A stretch of DNA of 64,000 nt from Bacteroidales bacterium SW299 (GCA_019550975.1 SDWH01000001.1:372001-436000); one strand, 5' to 3'; shown: positions 1 through 8,969, counted from the first letter of the stretch. Notes: generated by a model from the sequence alone, not told the origin. Program-made: numbers and translations.

Positions 1-1
1 G

Positions 2-418
2 AAAGAAAAAAGGGAGGCGCTGAAATACATCGATATCCTGAAAGTCAACGAACAGGAGGCGGAAGTGCTGACCGGACACAAAGACCCGAAGAAGGCGGCC
101 AGACAGCTTGCCGAATGGGGAGTCAAGGAAATACTGCTCACCCTGGGAAGCCTTGGATCGCTCATCTACGCAAACGGCAAGTTCTACAAGATTCCGGCTT
201 ATCCTCCCAAAGAGGTGGTAGACGCTACCGGATGCGGAGATACATACGTGCTGGGATACCTGTACATGCGCAACAAAGGCTTCTCATGCGAAGAAGCCGG
301 GTGTTTTGCCGCCGCCATGTCTACCATCAAGCTGGAAAAAAGCGGCCCATTCTCCGGCTCGGAAGAAGATATCTGGAATATCCTGCGCACAAGCAAGCTG
401 AAAGCGAAAACGGTTTGA
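2..418 (+). CDS. PfkB-family carbohydrate kinase, C-terminal part
   Basis: Only the C-terminal 138 residues are in the window; the frame is open from base 2, so the gene starts to the left. The fragment carries the PfkB family motifs VNEQEAEVLTG and, near its residue 79, DATGCGDTY. The latter is the second PfkB signature, with the catalytic Asp in GCGD where most members have GAGD. These enzymes phosphorylate a sugar or nucleoside with ATP in the cytoplasm. The substrate cannot be told from this end. It converges with pstB on the other strand, with a hairpin between them. Family assignment is firm; specific function is open. Confidence 0.88.
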   Translation, partial: KEKREALKYIDILKVNEQEAEVLTGHKDPKKAARQLAEWGVKEILLTLGSLGSLIYANGKFYKIPAYPPKEVVDATGCGDTYVLGYLYMRNKGFSCEEAGCFAAAMSTIKLEKSGPFSGSEEDIWNILRTSKLKAKTV

Positions 419-451
419 ACGGGCACCGGCCCGGATCCAACGCAAACAAAC

Positions 452-487
452 AAGGGTGTTTCCGGCTTCCATACCGAGAACACCCTT
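452..487. terminator. bidirectional hairpin terminator between kinase and pstB
   Basis: Inverted repeat AAGGGTGTT (452-460) and AACACCCTT (479-487), with extra pairing inside (CCGG/CCGA side). On the minus strand it is followed by a T-rich run (TTGTTTGTTTG). It sits between two convergent genes and can end both transcripts. Confidence 0.65.
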
Positions 488-508
488 ATATATTGCTGTG
501 CAGACTGG

Positions 509-1279
509 TTATCCCATCTTTCCGGTCAGATAAGAACGTGTACGTTCGTCCGACGGATTTTCAAACATCTTCTTCGTATCATCATACTCGATCAGCTCAC
601 CCAGGAACATGAACATGGAACGGTCGGAAATACGCATGGCCTGCGACATGTTGTGAGTCACGATCAGGATTGTCACTTCTTTCTTCAGCTGGTCCATCAA
701 GTCCTCAATGTGCTTGGTTGCGATCGGGTCGAGAGCCGAAGTCGGTTCGTCCATCAGCAGCACATCCGGCTGCAAGGCCAAAGAGCGCGCGATGCACAAG
801 CGCTGCTGCTGTCCGCCAGAGAGGAATGTTCCTCTCTTTGTCAACGAATCCTTCACTTCATCCCACAAGGACACGTTGCGCAAGTTGCGCTCAACGATTT
901 CTTCTTTCTGGGATTTTGACAGACGGATTCCGTTCAGGATATATCCGGCAAGCACATTGTCGAAAATGTTCATTGTCGGGAACGGATTCGGACGCTGGAA
1001 CACCATACCGATACGGCGACGTTCAACCATCGGCTCCATCTCGAGCACATTCTCCCCGTTAAGAAGGATTTCGCCTGTCACGCGGATGTTCTTATACAGC
1101 TCGTGCATACGGTTTACGGCACGCAGCAGGGTACTCTTACCGCATCCGGACGGTCCCATGATGGCTGTAATAGAGTTTTTCTCGATATCAGCGCTGACAT
1201 GCTTTACAGCCATCACGCTGCTGGTATATGAGATACATACATCTTTTATCTGAAGAATCGGGTCTTTTATACTTTCCAT
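509..1279 (-). CDS. pstB: phosphate ABC transporter ATP-binding protein PstB
   Basis: A 256-aa ATPase that powers high-affinity phosphate import through PstCA at the inner membrane. Walker A GPSGCGKS lies near residue 42, the ABC signature LSGGQQQRLCIARS near 153, and Walker B VLLMDEPTSALD near 173, with the switch His in IVTHNM. Length and motifs match PstB exactly. It is the last gene of the porin-pstSCAB operon; its start overlaps the pstA stop by 13 bp, which suggests translational coupling. No phoU follows: the next gene is the convergent sugar kinase. Confidence 0.97.
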   Translation of the reverse strand: MESIKDPILQIKDVCISYTSSVMAVKHVSADIEKNSITAIMGPSGCGKSTLLRAVNRMHELYKNIRVTGEILLNGENVLEMEPMVERRRIGMVFQRPNPFPTMNIFDNVLAGYILNGIRLSKSQKEEIVERNLRNVSLWDEVKDSLTKRGTFLSGGQQQRLCIARSLALQPDVLLMDEPTSALDPIATKHIEDLMDQLKKEVTILIVTHNMSQAMRISDRSMFMFLGELIEYDDTKKMFENPSDERTRSYLTGKMG

Positions 1280-2127
1280 TTCTTTGCAATTCGTTTAGCT
1301 AATAAATTCAAACATAATACAAATGCCAGCAGGAACAGGGATGCTCCCCAAATCAAGTTCTGCAGGTTCGGGTCGTTGAAGAATTCCCAGATAAGCAAGG
1401 GAACCGCCGACATGGGCTTGGTCATGTTCCAACTGATGGCCGCACCGCCCAATGCGGTAAACATCAGCGGGGCCGTTTCGCCAACGACGCGCGAAATAGC
1501 CAGCAAGATACCGGTAAAGATACTTCCAAGAGCAGTAGGAACCATCACTTTCAGCATCACCCGCCAGTAGCTTCCTCCCAATGCCAGACCGGCCTCCTTC
1601 AATGTTTCGGGCAACACTTTCATCGTTTCTTCCGTAGAACGGATAATCAAAGGAAGCATCATGATAAACAGTGCCACGCTACCCGCAATGGCCGAATAGC
1701 CCTTCATCGGCACAACAACCCAAATATATGTAATAATACCTATGATAATAGAGGGAGTACCCTGCAACAAGTCGGTCAGATAGCTGACAAATGTCGCAAA
1801 CCAGCTTTTCCGGTATTCAGACAGACAGATACCGCAAAGGATACCCACCGGAATTGCCACCACAGCCGCCAAAAGCAGCATCAGAAAAGTACCGATAATG
1901 CCGTTGGCTATTCCGCCCGGCATTTCCTCGCCAGCCTGAGCGGCAAGCATGGCCTTGTATGCGTTTGGTGTAGCTTCCGTGAGGAACGACCATCCCAACT
2001 GATTCCAACCTTTGATGAGCACTTCACCTAAAATGGCCAGCAACGGAATGGCTGTCACCCCCGACAGCACACAAACCAGTATGAAAAGAAGCCGGCTCTT
2101 GAATATACGAAACTTTACTTTATCCAT
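1267..2127 (-). CDS. pstA: phosphate ABC transporter permease PstA
   Basis: A 286-aa inner-membrane permease of the phosphate importer. It starts with a positively charged N-terminus (MDKVKFRIFKSR) and a first membrane helix, followed by further helices. The conserved cytoplasmic EAA-type loop is at about residues 175-195 (ETLKEAGLALGGSYWRVMLK). The MetI-like permease fold and order in the operon identify it as PstA. It lies 19 bp after pstC and overlaps pstB. Expression is expected to follow the promoter upstream of the porin gene. Confidence 0.95.
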   Translation of the reverse strand: MDKVKFRIFKSRLLFILVCVLSGVTAIPLLAILGEVLIKGWNQLGWSFLTEATPNAYKAMLAAQAGEEMPGGIANGIIGTFLMLLLAAVVAIPVGILCGICLSEYRKSWFATFVSYLTDLLQGTPSIIIGIITYIWVVVPMKGYSAIAGSVALFIMMLPLIIRSTEETMKVLPETLKEAGLALGGSYWRVMLKVMVPTALGSIFTGILLAISRVVGETAPLMFTALGGAAISWNMTKPMSAVPLLIWEFFNDPNLQNLIWGASLFLLAFVLCLNLLAKRIAKKWKV

Positions 2128-2146
2128 ATAGCACTCTATTTACAAG

Positions 2147-3004
2147 TTAGACATGGCGGGCACGGCGAATCAGAATCTTTCCGATAATGTTGATAACAGC
2201 CGTAATCAAGAACAAAAGCAGACCGATGGCAATCAATGAAGAAAGCTTCAAGCCGTCAGCTTCACCAAACTGATTGGCGATGATACTGGCCATCGTATTA
2301 CCTGTGGTGCGCAGCGTATCAGGCATCTGATTGGTGTTTCCGATAAGCATCGTCACGGTCATCGTTTCACCCAATGCGCGGCCAATAGCAAGAATGAAGG
2401 CTGAGAAAATACCGGAACCGGCCATAGGGAATATCACCCGGCGGATCACTTCAGCACGCGTAGCTCCCATTGCATAAGCTCCTTCCTTCAATTCGGCAGG
2501 AACCATCTTGATAAACTCGGCGCTCAAGGAAGCTGCATAAGGAACGATCATAATCGCCAGAACGAAAGATGCTGTCAAGATGCCGGAACCCTGAGGAGAA
2601 AGATCCAAATACATGAATGCCCCGCGAAGCACATAAAATCCCCACAAGCCATAAATGATGGAAGGAATGCCGGCCAGCAAGTCGATTACCGTTCCCAGAA
2701 TGGCGGCAATCTTACGCCCCTTGAAATATTCACCCGTAAACAAAGCAACCGGCAGCGAAAAAGGAATACACATGATCAATGCCAAGGCAGTGGTCAGCAA
2801 AGTACCCGTAATGAACGGAAGCGCTCCGTAGCTTTCTTTACCTGCCGTAGTCACCCAATCATCAGAAAACACGAACTTCCAGAATCCGAACTCTTCAAAC
2901 GCACCGGAAGCATCAACGGTGAGGGAGAGAATGATTCCCCCACCGATGATTGGTATAAGCACAGCAGATAAAATCAGTAAAACTTTAAATATTTTATCCT
3001 GCAT
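2147..3004 (-). CDS. pstC: phosphate ABC transporter permease PstC
   Basis: A 285-aa inner-membrane permease that pairs with PstA to form the phosphate channel. The N-terminal helix starts at about residue 7. A long periplasmic stretch (residues 28-70) follows, as is usual for PstC, and the EAA loop ELKEGAYAMGATRAEVIRRV is near residue 172. Twelve bases separate it from pstS, so the genes are co-transcribed. Identity rests on the permease motif plus its place between PstS and PstA. Confidence 0.95.
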   Translation of the reverse strand: MQDKIFKVLLILSAVLIPIIGGGIILSLTVDASGAFEEFGFWKFVFSDDWVTTAGKESYGALPFITGTLLTTALALIMCIPFSLPVALFTGEYFKGRKIAAILGTVIDLLAGIPSIIYGLWGFYVLRGAFMYLDLSPQGSGILTASFVLAIMIVPYAASLSAEFIKMVPAELKEGAYAMGATRAEVIRRVIFPMAGSGIFSAFILAIGRALGETMTVTMLIGNTNQMPDTLRTTGNTMASIIANQFGEADGLKLSSLIAIGLLLFLITAVINIIGKILIRRARHV

Positions 3005-3016
3005 AAACGACGTTTT

Positions 3017-4066
3017 TTATTTTAAAATCGGCTGTCCGTCGTAAGTAACGGTCTTCAGATTTTGCAGACTCAGTTCTACTGCTTTCTTAGGCAGCGGAGC
3101 ATAGTGTACCGTAGCCGTTTTCTGCTGAACGCTGTCAGACAGCATATACTGCATCAGCTCTACAGTAGCCTTTGCCTGATTCATGCTGCGGTCGCCATAA
3201 TGCTGTTCCTGATATACCAGCAGCCAGGTGAAGCAACTGATAGGATATGCGCCTTCCGCATCTGCATCAGTAATCGAGCAGCGAGTATCCTGAGGGATGT
3301 CGCCGGCAGCGGCAGAAATGCTTTCAGTGGATGGAGTGATCAGCTCGCCGCGTTTGTTCATCACGCTTGCATAAGGAATCTTCTGAGCAAAAGCATATTC
3401 AGAACCGATGTAGCCGAACGAATACGGAGTCTGAGCGATGATTCCCGCAACGCCCGGGTTGCCTTTGGCTGCCTGGCCTACAGGAAAGTCAACGGTCTTG
3501 CCTGCCCCGTAAGTGTTCTTCCAGTTTTCACTCACCTTCGACAGATAGTCAGTAAAGATGAAAGTAGTGCCGCTGCCGTCCGAACGGTAAGCTACGATAA
3601 TGTCTTTGGCAGGAAGCTTCACCTCCGGATTCAGTTCAACCAGACGGGCATCGTTCCATTTTGTGATCTTGCCTGCATAAATATCAGCAATAACGTCACC
3701 CGAGAGGTTCAGTTTCACCACATCAGGCAAATTGTAAGCCAGCACAACAGCTCCCATACAAGTCGGGATATGCACAACCGGCTTCATATCTTTCATTTCC
3801 TCATCTGTCAGGAACGCATCGCTTCCGGCGAAATCAACGATTTCATCTTTCAGATTACGCACGCCACCGCCGCTGCCGATGCCTCCGTAAGAAACTTTGT
3901 TTCCGGTTGCAACATCGTAGCCTTCGAATGACATGTTGTAAAAAGGAAGAGGGAAAGTTGCTCCTGCTCCGCTTAACTCTACTGATTCACCGGCTTTCTG
4001 TCCGCCACATGCAGCGAATGACAATGCCATTGCGCCCGCAATTAAAGGTAAATAAAACTTTTTCAT
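3017..4066 (-). CDS. pstS: phosphate-binding lipoprotein PstS
   Basis: A 349-aa periplasmic phosphate-binding protein that delivers phosphate to PstCA. It has a lipoprotein signal peptide with Cys20 (SFAAC). The PstS anion-binding motifs are present: SGAGATFPLPFYN near residue 32, GGIGSGGGVRNL near 61, and RSDGSGTTFIFTDYL near 161. Lipidation would anchor it in a membrane, as is common in Bacteroidota. It follows the porin gene by 54 bp, too short for a second full regulatory region, so it probably shares the upstream promoter. Confidence 0.96.
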   Translation of the reverse strand: MKKFYLPLIAGAMALSFAACGGQKAGESVELSGAGATFPLPFYNMSFEGYDVATGNKVSYGGIGSGGGVRNLKDEIVDFAGSDAFLTDEEMKDMKPVVHIPTCMGAVVLAYNLPDVVKLNLSGDVIADIYAGKITKWNDARLVELNPEVKLPAKDIIVAYRSDGSGTTFIFTDYLSKVSENWKNTYGAGKTVDFPVGQAAKGNPGVAGIIAQTPYSFGYIGSEYAFAQKIPYASVMNKRGELITPSTESISAAAGDIPQDTRCSITDADAEGAYPISCFTWLLVYQEQHYGDRSMNQAKATVELMQYMLSDSVQQKTATVHYAPLPKKAVELSLQNLKTVTYDGQPILK

Positions 4067-4120
4067 TTGTTTATAAAATTAGAAACTGTTAGTCATCAAT
4101 CATGTATCTCACTTCATGCA

Positions 4121-5119
4121 TCAAAGTGCGAATGACGCATTCAGATAAAAATAGCCCGACTTGTCCACTTCGTCGGCCTTGGGCGACCATATGCGGAAAT
4201 TGGGAGCGAGCTTGATGTATTTCCCGAGCTTGAACTCTGCGCCCAGAATGCCGGCCATACCGTCGGAAGCATTGTTCCAGTCGTGCTTCGAATCGAGATA
4301 GTCCCAACGTCCGAACATTCCGATATTTTTGTTGAACTGCACCGAAGCGTAGGCGGACACACCGCTCTGGTCCTGGTCCTTCACATTCTTTGCATTCGAC
4401 TGCCAGTTGTATTCGGCAGCCACGGAAAATCTGGAATTCTTGTATCCCATAAATGCGGCCACGTTGGTTATGCCCTCCAAGTTATCTTCGGGAGCCTCGT
4501 TGAACGAACCGTAGGCACGGATCACAAAGCCCTTGACCGGTGTTACGGTTACGCCTGCACCGTATTGCAGACCGTCTTTCACCTGCACTTTCTTATAGCC
4601 TTCCCCGTTGGTCAGAATCACATCGGCCGACACGACATCATTAAACTTATAAGCTGCCGAAACCGCCAGATCGGCACTGCTGCCGAACTTGTATTCATCC
4701 TGAAACGACTTCATCACATAGCGTTTCCCCCAAAAGTCTTCCTGAAGCTTGAACTGAGTCGTACTGATCAAGCCGGCATTCAATGTCCATTTCCCGCTTT
4801 TCCAGCTGATCATTGCATTCTTGACATAGCCTATGCGCTGATAGTCCCCCACATCATCCGACTGCCCAAAGTCCATCACCGCCTTCAGCTGCAATCCGTG
4901 AGGCAGACTATACTGATAGCCGATATAGGCACGGTCCAGATCAAAGCCTCTGTCATCGTTCACATTTCCGAAACCCGTGTGAAAGTCCGAAAAGATAGTA
5001 ATTATAGCCGAACCTTTCTTCTGGTCATCCTTGGACTGCACCTCATTGTTTTCAGCCAGCGCAGGAACCGACAGCAGGCATCCGACCATCCCCATTATTA
5101 TCAATTTCATTACATTCAT
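4121..5119 (-). CDS. outer-membrane porin of the OprO/OprP (phosphate-selective) type
   Basis: A roughly 332-aa beta-barrel protein. The start chosen is ATG at 5119 (NVMKLII); 5110 is equally possible and gives a cleaner signal peptide ending in SVPALA. An upstream in-frame start at 5188 would lie inside the repeat array and is unlikely. The body has alternating amphipathic strands with many glycines and aromatics, and ends NASFAL, a membrane-strand C-terminus with a terminal hydrophobic residue. Its position at the head of the pst operon, behind a Pho-box-like array, argues that it passes phosphate or a phosphorylated compound across the outer membrane. Family assignment is by overall pattern and context. 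Confidence 0.82.
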   Translation of the reverse strand: MNVMKLIIMGMVGCLLSVPALAENNEVQSKDDQKKGSAIITIFSDFHTGFGNVNDDRGFDLDRAYIGYQYSLPHGLQLKAVMDFGQSDDVGDYQRIGYVKNAMISWKSGKWTLNAGLISTTQFKLQEDFWGKRYVMKSFQDEYKFGSSADLAVSAAYKFNDVVSADVILTNGEGYKKVQVKDGLQYGAGVTVTPVKGFVIRAYGSFNEAPEDNLEGITNVAAFMGYKNSRFSVAAEYNWQSNAKNVKDQDQSGVSAYASVQFNKNIGMFGRWDYLDSKHDWNNASDGMAGILGAEFKLGKYIKLAPNFRIWSPKADEVDKSGYFYLNASFAL

Positions 5120-5159
5120 AAGAAAAACAATTAATTCTCTGACCTTAATTTTTATGCCG

Positions 5160-5237
5160 CAAAGGTCGGGAATAGATGTTACAAACATGTTTCAACCTTT
5201 TAAAGATAGCGTAACATTGTATTACATTTCTGTTACA
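5160..5237 (-). promoter_or_regulatory. Pho-box-like repeat array and -7 element for the porin-pst operon
   Basis: On the minus strand, hexamers of the TGTnAC type recur with 11-bp phasing: TGTAAC (5237-5232), TGTAAT (5226-5221), TGTTAC (5216-5211), TGAAAC (5194-5189) and TGTAAC (5183-5178). Steps are 11, 10, 22 and 11 bp. Ten bases after the last repeat comes GACCTTTG (5167-5160), one mismatch from the Bacteroidales -7 consensus TAnnTTTG. In Enterobacteria PhoB binds 11-bp-phased TGTCA-type repeats ending about 10 bp before the -10 box, so the geometry matches. PhoB binding is inferred. Confidence 0.72.
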
Positions 5238-5266
5238 AAGCCATCAGAAAGCCCTCCAGACGCAAA

Positions 5267-5316
5267 TGCCCCTTATCCTGCGTGGCAGAAATCCGCCATG
5301 TCAGGATAAAGGGGCA
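5267..5316 (-). terminator. hairpin terminator downstream of GH51
   Basis: A long hairpin: TGCCCCTTATCCTG (5267-5280) pairs with CAGGATAAAGGGGCA (5302-5316), with a smaller GGC/GCC pairing in the loop. It lies 42 bp after the arabinofuranosidase stop codon and before the Pho array. The T tract is weak. Confidence 0.55.
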
Positions 5317-5357
5317 GCGTTCAGAACCGGAAAAAGCCAGTCCGGCCTGCATACATA

Positions 5358-6896
5358 TCAGTTGATTTCTAAAGTGACAATCGATTTGGCCGGGAGCTTC
5401 ACCACAATGCCTTCTTTCGTTATCCTTGCTCCATTGAAGCTTTTCAGCGCAACGGCATCCGGCTTGTCGAACGTGTTGCAATCGCCGATATGCCCGGAGG
5501 TGAGAATGCATCCGCTCACCGACTTTCCGCTGATGCCGTCAAGCTTTACGGTCACTTCCTGTCCGTTTTCCAGATCCACATTCGACAAAGACACATGAAT
5601 CTTTCCAGCCTTGTCGCGTGACGCTGTGGCACTGATCATCGGAAGAATGCGGTTGTCACGCACAATTCTGCGCTCGCACTGCAAGTCAAGAGGCAGATAA
5701 ACGGCATCCTGATGCACGTTGTACATCTTAAAGACATAATAGGTGGGAGTCAGCACCATCTTGTCGCCCTTAGTCAGAATCATGGAATGCAGCACATTTG
5801 CAATCTGGGCGATATTGGTCATCTTCACGCGGTCGGTATATTTATGAAAAATATCGAGCGTCAGCGAAGCCACGAAAGCATCGCGCATCGTATTCTGCTG
5901 AAACAGATGGCCTGGCACCGTACCCGGCTCTTCATCCCACCATGTCCCCCACTCGTCTACCATCAGCGCGATCTGTTTTTTCGGATCATATCTGTCCATG
6001 ATTGCCATGTGGCGTTTCAGCACATCTTCAATCTCGCGGCATTTCCCCAGCGTCCAATAATAATCGTCGTCCGTAAAGCGGGTTGCAGAACCTTTGCTTC
6101 CGGTCCATCCCGCCACCGTATAATAATGTAAGGAAACCCCGTCCATGCGGTGGCCGATATTCTTCATCAGCACCTCCGTCCAGTTATAGTCGTAATCGCT
6201 GGCACCGCTGGCTATTTTAAACAGCACGTTTCCGTTGTAGTTGCGGCAATAAGTGGAATAGCGGCGGTAAAGGTCGGCATAATATTCGGGACGCATGCTT
6301 CCCCCGCACCCCCAGCTTTCGTTGCCAACGCCGAAATACTTCACCTTCCACGGCTTTTCGCGCCCGTTTTTCCGCCGCAGGTCAGCCATCGGGCTTCCCG
6401 ATTCAGAAGTCATATATTCCACCCATTTCGCCATTTCCTCAACGGTGCCGCTCCCCACATTGCCGCTGATATAAGGCTCGCAGCCCAGCATTTCACAGAG
6501 ATTGAGAAACTCGTGCGTTCCGAAACTGTTATCCTCCACAGTTCCTCCCCAGTTGTTGTTCACCATGTGCGGACGGCTCTCGCGCGGACCGATTCCGTCC
6601 ATCCAGTGATATTCATCGGCAAAGCAGCCTCCCGGCCAGCGCAGCACGGGCACTTTCAGTTCCTTTATCGCATCGAACACATCCTTGCGGTAACCGTTGA
6701 CGTTAGGAATCGGAGAATCCTCCCCCACCCACAATCCGCCATAGATGCAGGTGCCAAGATGTTCGGCAAACTGCCCGTAGATTTCTTTCGGTATAATCTG
6801 TTTTCCCTGTTCGGTATGAACGGTCACGGTAGTTTCCGGCTGTGCGGAAAGAGCCGCCGAAAAACACAGGGCCATGCCCAGAAGTGCATTTTTCAT
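5358..6896 (-). CDS. alpha-L-arabinofuranosidase, GH51
   Basis: A 512-aa glycosidase with a signal peptide ([19 protein letters not shown]), so it is exported to the periplasm or surface. GH51 enzymes release terminal arabinofuranose from arabinan and arabinoxylan by a retaining mechanism. The acid/base Glu is E193 in [11 protein letters not shown] and the nucleophile is E315 in [13 protein letters not shown]. Other family landmarks are [15 protein letters not shown] (about residue 84) and the C-terminal beta-sandwich from about residue 400. Length matches the family. No SusC/SusD or other glycan genes are adjacent, so it looks like a stand-alone enzyme with its own promoter and terminator. 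Confidence 0.95.
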   Translation of the reverse strand: MKNALLGMALCFSAALSAQPETTVTVHTEQGKQIIPKEIYGQFAEHLGTCIYGGLWVGEDSPIPNVNGYRKDVFDAIKELKVPVLRWPGGCFADEYHWMDGIGPRESRPHMVNNNWGGTVEDNSFGTHEFLNLCEMLGCEPYISGNVGSGTVEEMAKWVEYMTSESGSPMADLRRKNGREKPWKVKYFGVGNESWGCGGSMRPEYYADLYRRYSTYCRNYNGNVLFKIASGASDYDYNWTEVLMKNIGHRMDGVSLHYYTVAGWTGSKGSATRFTDDDYYWTLGKCREIEDVLKRHMAIMDRYDPKKQIALMVDEWGTWWDEEPGTVPGHLFQQNTMRDAFVASLTLDIFHKYTDRVKMTNIAQIANVLHSMILTKGDKMVLTPTYYVFKMYNVHQDAVYLPLDLQCERRIVRDNRILPMISATASRDKAGKIHVSLSNVDLENGQEVTVKLDGISGKSVSGCILTSGHIGDCNTFDKPDAVALKSFNGARITKEGIVVKLPAKSIVTLEIN

Positions 6897-6941
6897 AATT
6901 TGAAATTTTAAGTGATGATGAATTAAAGCGTTATCTCACCA

Positions 6942-6972
6942 CAAAAATAAAAAAGTTTATTTATAAAACAAA
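6942..6972 (-). promoter_or_regulatory. sigma-ABfr promoter of the GH51 gene
   Basis: On the minus strand TTTG (6972-6969), a 19-bp spacer, then TATTTTTG (6949-6942). This fits the Bacteroidales consensus TTTG-N19-21-TAnnTTTG. The start codon lies 45 bp downstream. Confidence 0.72.
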
Positions 6973-7077
6973 GCTCCCTCCGATTTTAATTGTAAAAAAC
7001 ACACGTTTTGCAAGAAATAGGCAATCCAAACGTTTTCTGCCCGGAAAAACATTCCGCCTCATCCCAAAAAGTTCTGT

Positions 7078-7161
7078 ATCTCCAGCCTCGAGATATACAT
7101 CTCCAGACTAAAGATATGCATCTCCAGGCTGGGGATATGCATCCCTAGCCTGAAGACAGAG
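7078..7161. repeat. four tandem 21-bp palindromic repeats
   Basis: Four units of exactly 21 bp begin at 7078, 7099, 7120 and 7141. Each starts ATCTCCAG or a variant and continues nCTnnnGATATGC. Each unit is an imperfect palindrome around ATCTCCAG-n-CTGGAGAT. A single perfect copy occurs at 18544-18560, so this is a dispersed family. It fills most of the 340-bp gap between the divergent GH51 and mltG genes. Confidence 0.85.
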
Positions 7162-7210
7162 AATGCTTCAAGGCACCTGCAACTTTCTGTCATGATTCCA
7201 CTTTTTTTGT

Positions 7211-7218
7211 TACCTTTG
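7211..7218 (+). promoter_or_regulatory. -7 promoter element of mltG
   Basis: TACCTTTG matches the Bacteroidales -7 consensus perfectly. No clear -33 TTTG is seen at 19-21 bp. It supports translation start at 7237 rather than the in-frame ATG at 7192, which would lie upstream of the promoter. Confidence 0.6.
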
Positions 7219-7236
7219 TCCGGACAAAAACAAAAC

Positions 7237-8268
7237 ATGAACATGAACCGAAAAAAAGCCGCATTCGCTATAAGCGCAGCTGCACTGCTGGTAGCTCTGT
7301 GCGCAGCCGTTCCGCTCAGTATGCTGATGAATCATCCCATCCAAAGAGGCTCCGGATCTCTGCTGTACATTGACGAAGACGACACGGAAGACTCCGTTTG
7401 CACAAAGCTGGAAGAACAGTTCAGCGCAAGGAGGCTCACCGGATTCAAGCTGCTGGCTTCCGTCAAGGACTATAAAAGCCACATACACACGGGAGCATAC
7501 AGGCTTTCAGCCGAAGAAACCACACTCCAGCTTTTCCGCAAGCTGAACAACGGACACCAGACCCCCGTCAGGCTGGTGGTTCCAGGCGTGCGGACCATCG
7601 GAAGAATGGCGGCAACGGTAGGCAGGCAAATCATGGCCGATTCCGCCCGGATCGCATCGCTGCTGAATGACAGCGCCTATTGCGCATCGCTCGGATACAG
7701 CAAAGAAACGCTTCCGGCATTTTTCCTGCCCAACACTTACGAAGTGTACTGGGACATGACGGCGGAAGACTTTGTGAAACGCATGAAAAAAGAATACGCC
7801 CGCTTTTGGAACAGACAGCGGAAAGACAAGGCCGAGGCAGCCGGACTTACGCCCGTTGAAGTGTGCACGCTGGCATCAATCGTTGAAGAAGAAACGGCAA
7901 ACAAAAGCGAAATGCCCGTGGTGGCAGGACTCTATCTGAACCGGCTGCGCATCGGAATGCCTCTCCAGGCCGACCCTACCGTAAAGTTCGCTTTGCAAGA
8001 CTTCGGGCTGCGACGCATCCTGCACAAGCATCTGGAAACGGACAGCCCGTACAATACCTATAAAATACAAGGGCTTCCGCCCGGACCAATCCGCATAGCA
8101 TCTATCCATGCCATCGAAAGCGTGCTGAACTATGCGCATCACGATTACCTGTATATGTGCGCAAAGGAGGATTTCTCCGGCACACACAATTTTGCGCATA
8201 CGCTCGCACAGCATCAGGCCAATGCCCGCCGATACCAACAGGCACTGAACAGAAGGAACATCCGGTAG
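7237..8268 (+). CDS. mltG: endolytic murein transglycosylase MltG
   Basis: A 343-aa inner-membrane enzyme that cleaves nascent peptidoglycan strands and sets glycan length. The start is taken at ATG 7237 (MNMNRKK) because the -7 box lies just upstream. One N-terminal membrane helix (about residues 10-30) is followed by a LysM-like part and the YceG domain. Key motifs are FFLPNTYEVYWDMT, LASIVEEETANKSEMP with the catalytic Glu near residue 217, YLNRLRIGMPLQADPTV, and PYNTYKIQGLPPGPIRIAS. Length fits the family. It is a single gene on the plus strand, converging with trkA. Confidence 0.95.
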   Translation: MNMNRKKAAFAISAAALLVALCAAVPLSMLMNHPIQRGSGSLLYIDEDDTEDSVCTKLEEQFSARRLTGFKLLASVKDYKSHIHTGAYRLSAEETTLQLFRKLNNGHQTPVRLVVPGVRTIGRMAATVGRQIMADSARIASLLNDSAYCASLGYSKETLPAFFLPNTYEVYWDMTAEDFVKRMKKEYARFWNRQRKDKAEAAGLTPVEVCTLASIVEEETANKSEMPVVAGLYLNRLRIGMPLQADPTVKFALQDFGLRRILHKHLETDSPYNTYKIQGLPPGPIRIASIHAIESVLNYAHHDYLYMCAKEDFSGTHNFAHTLAQHQANARRYQQALNRRNIR

Positions 8269-8279
8269 GCAGCTTCCGC

Positions 8280-8969
8280 TTACCGGACGGATTTCCAGAA
8301 CTGGGTGAAGCGGGAATAAGGCCCGTAACATACCAGCATATCGTTCAAAGACAACTCATAGTCTTCCGGGAACTCGTTGGCAACATTCCGCTCCACGACA
8401 GAAATGCCGAGGCAATTCAAAGCCACGTTGCCCCGGACCAGTGAAATGATTTTCAGCCCGAACTCCGTTTCAAGATTCAGGTCGTTGGCATGATAGCCTT
8501 CAAGCTTCTTCGGAAGGCGGAACTTGAACACATAATTGCTTTCGTCCACTTGAAACGATTCTACCTCAGAACTCAAGTCGAGCGACTGTGCCAGCTCGCG
8601 GGCGGCATCCTGTTCCGGGGTCAGAATCCGGTCAATAGAAAAGGCTTCGAGCACGGCACGGTGCACATCGTCTACGGCGCGGGCAAAAATATGCTTCGCC
8701 TTGTTCTTCTTCAGCAAAGAAACAATGCGCACGGAAGCTCCGAAGTTATCTCCGATGGCTACAATCACGAGGTCTACGTTTTTTACAGGAAGCACAGAAA
8801 GCGCCAGATCATCCGTCGCGTCAAGCACAAACGAAGTCGCCATCTTGTCCTTCACCCGGTCAACATGCAGCTCGTCCTTATCCACTCCTACCACCTCATG
8901 CCCCAATGCAGTCAGCTCTTCAGCCAGGAGGCCTCCATAATGTCCCAAACCAATAATCAGATATTTCAT
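8280..8969 (-). CDS. trkA: K+ uptake regulatory subunit TrkA/KtrA type (RCK domain)
   Basis: A 229-aa cytoplasmic protein with one RCK module: a Rossmann N-lobe starting KYLIIGLGHYGG with the acidic residue ending strand 2 (GVDKDE), then a TrkA-C lobe from about residue 140. It gates the membrane partner TrkH/KtrB in response to nucleotide. E. coli TrkA has two RCK modules; this single-module size is the KtrA type. It follows the channel gene by 2 bp, so the two are one operon. Confidence 0.92.
   Translation of the reverse strand: MKYLIIGLGHYGGLLAEELTALGHEVVGVDKDELHVDRVKDKMATSFVLDATDDLALSVLPVKNVDLVIVAIGDNFGASVRIVSLLKKNKAKHIFARAVDDVHRAVLEAFSIDRILTPEQDAARELAQSLDLSSEVESFQVDESNYVFKFRLPKKLEGYHANDLNLETEFGLKIISLVRGNVALNCLGISVVERNVANEFPEDYELSLNDMLVCYGPYSRFTQFWKSVR

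Noticed and set aside
7078-7161. possible CRISPR array or coding repeat (a 61-aa minus-strand frame reads through it)
   Set aside because: Units are contiguous without spacers; the frame has no other coding feature and lies in a divergent promoter region.
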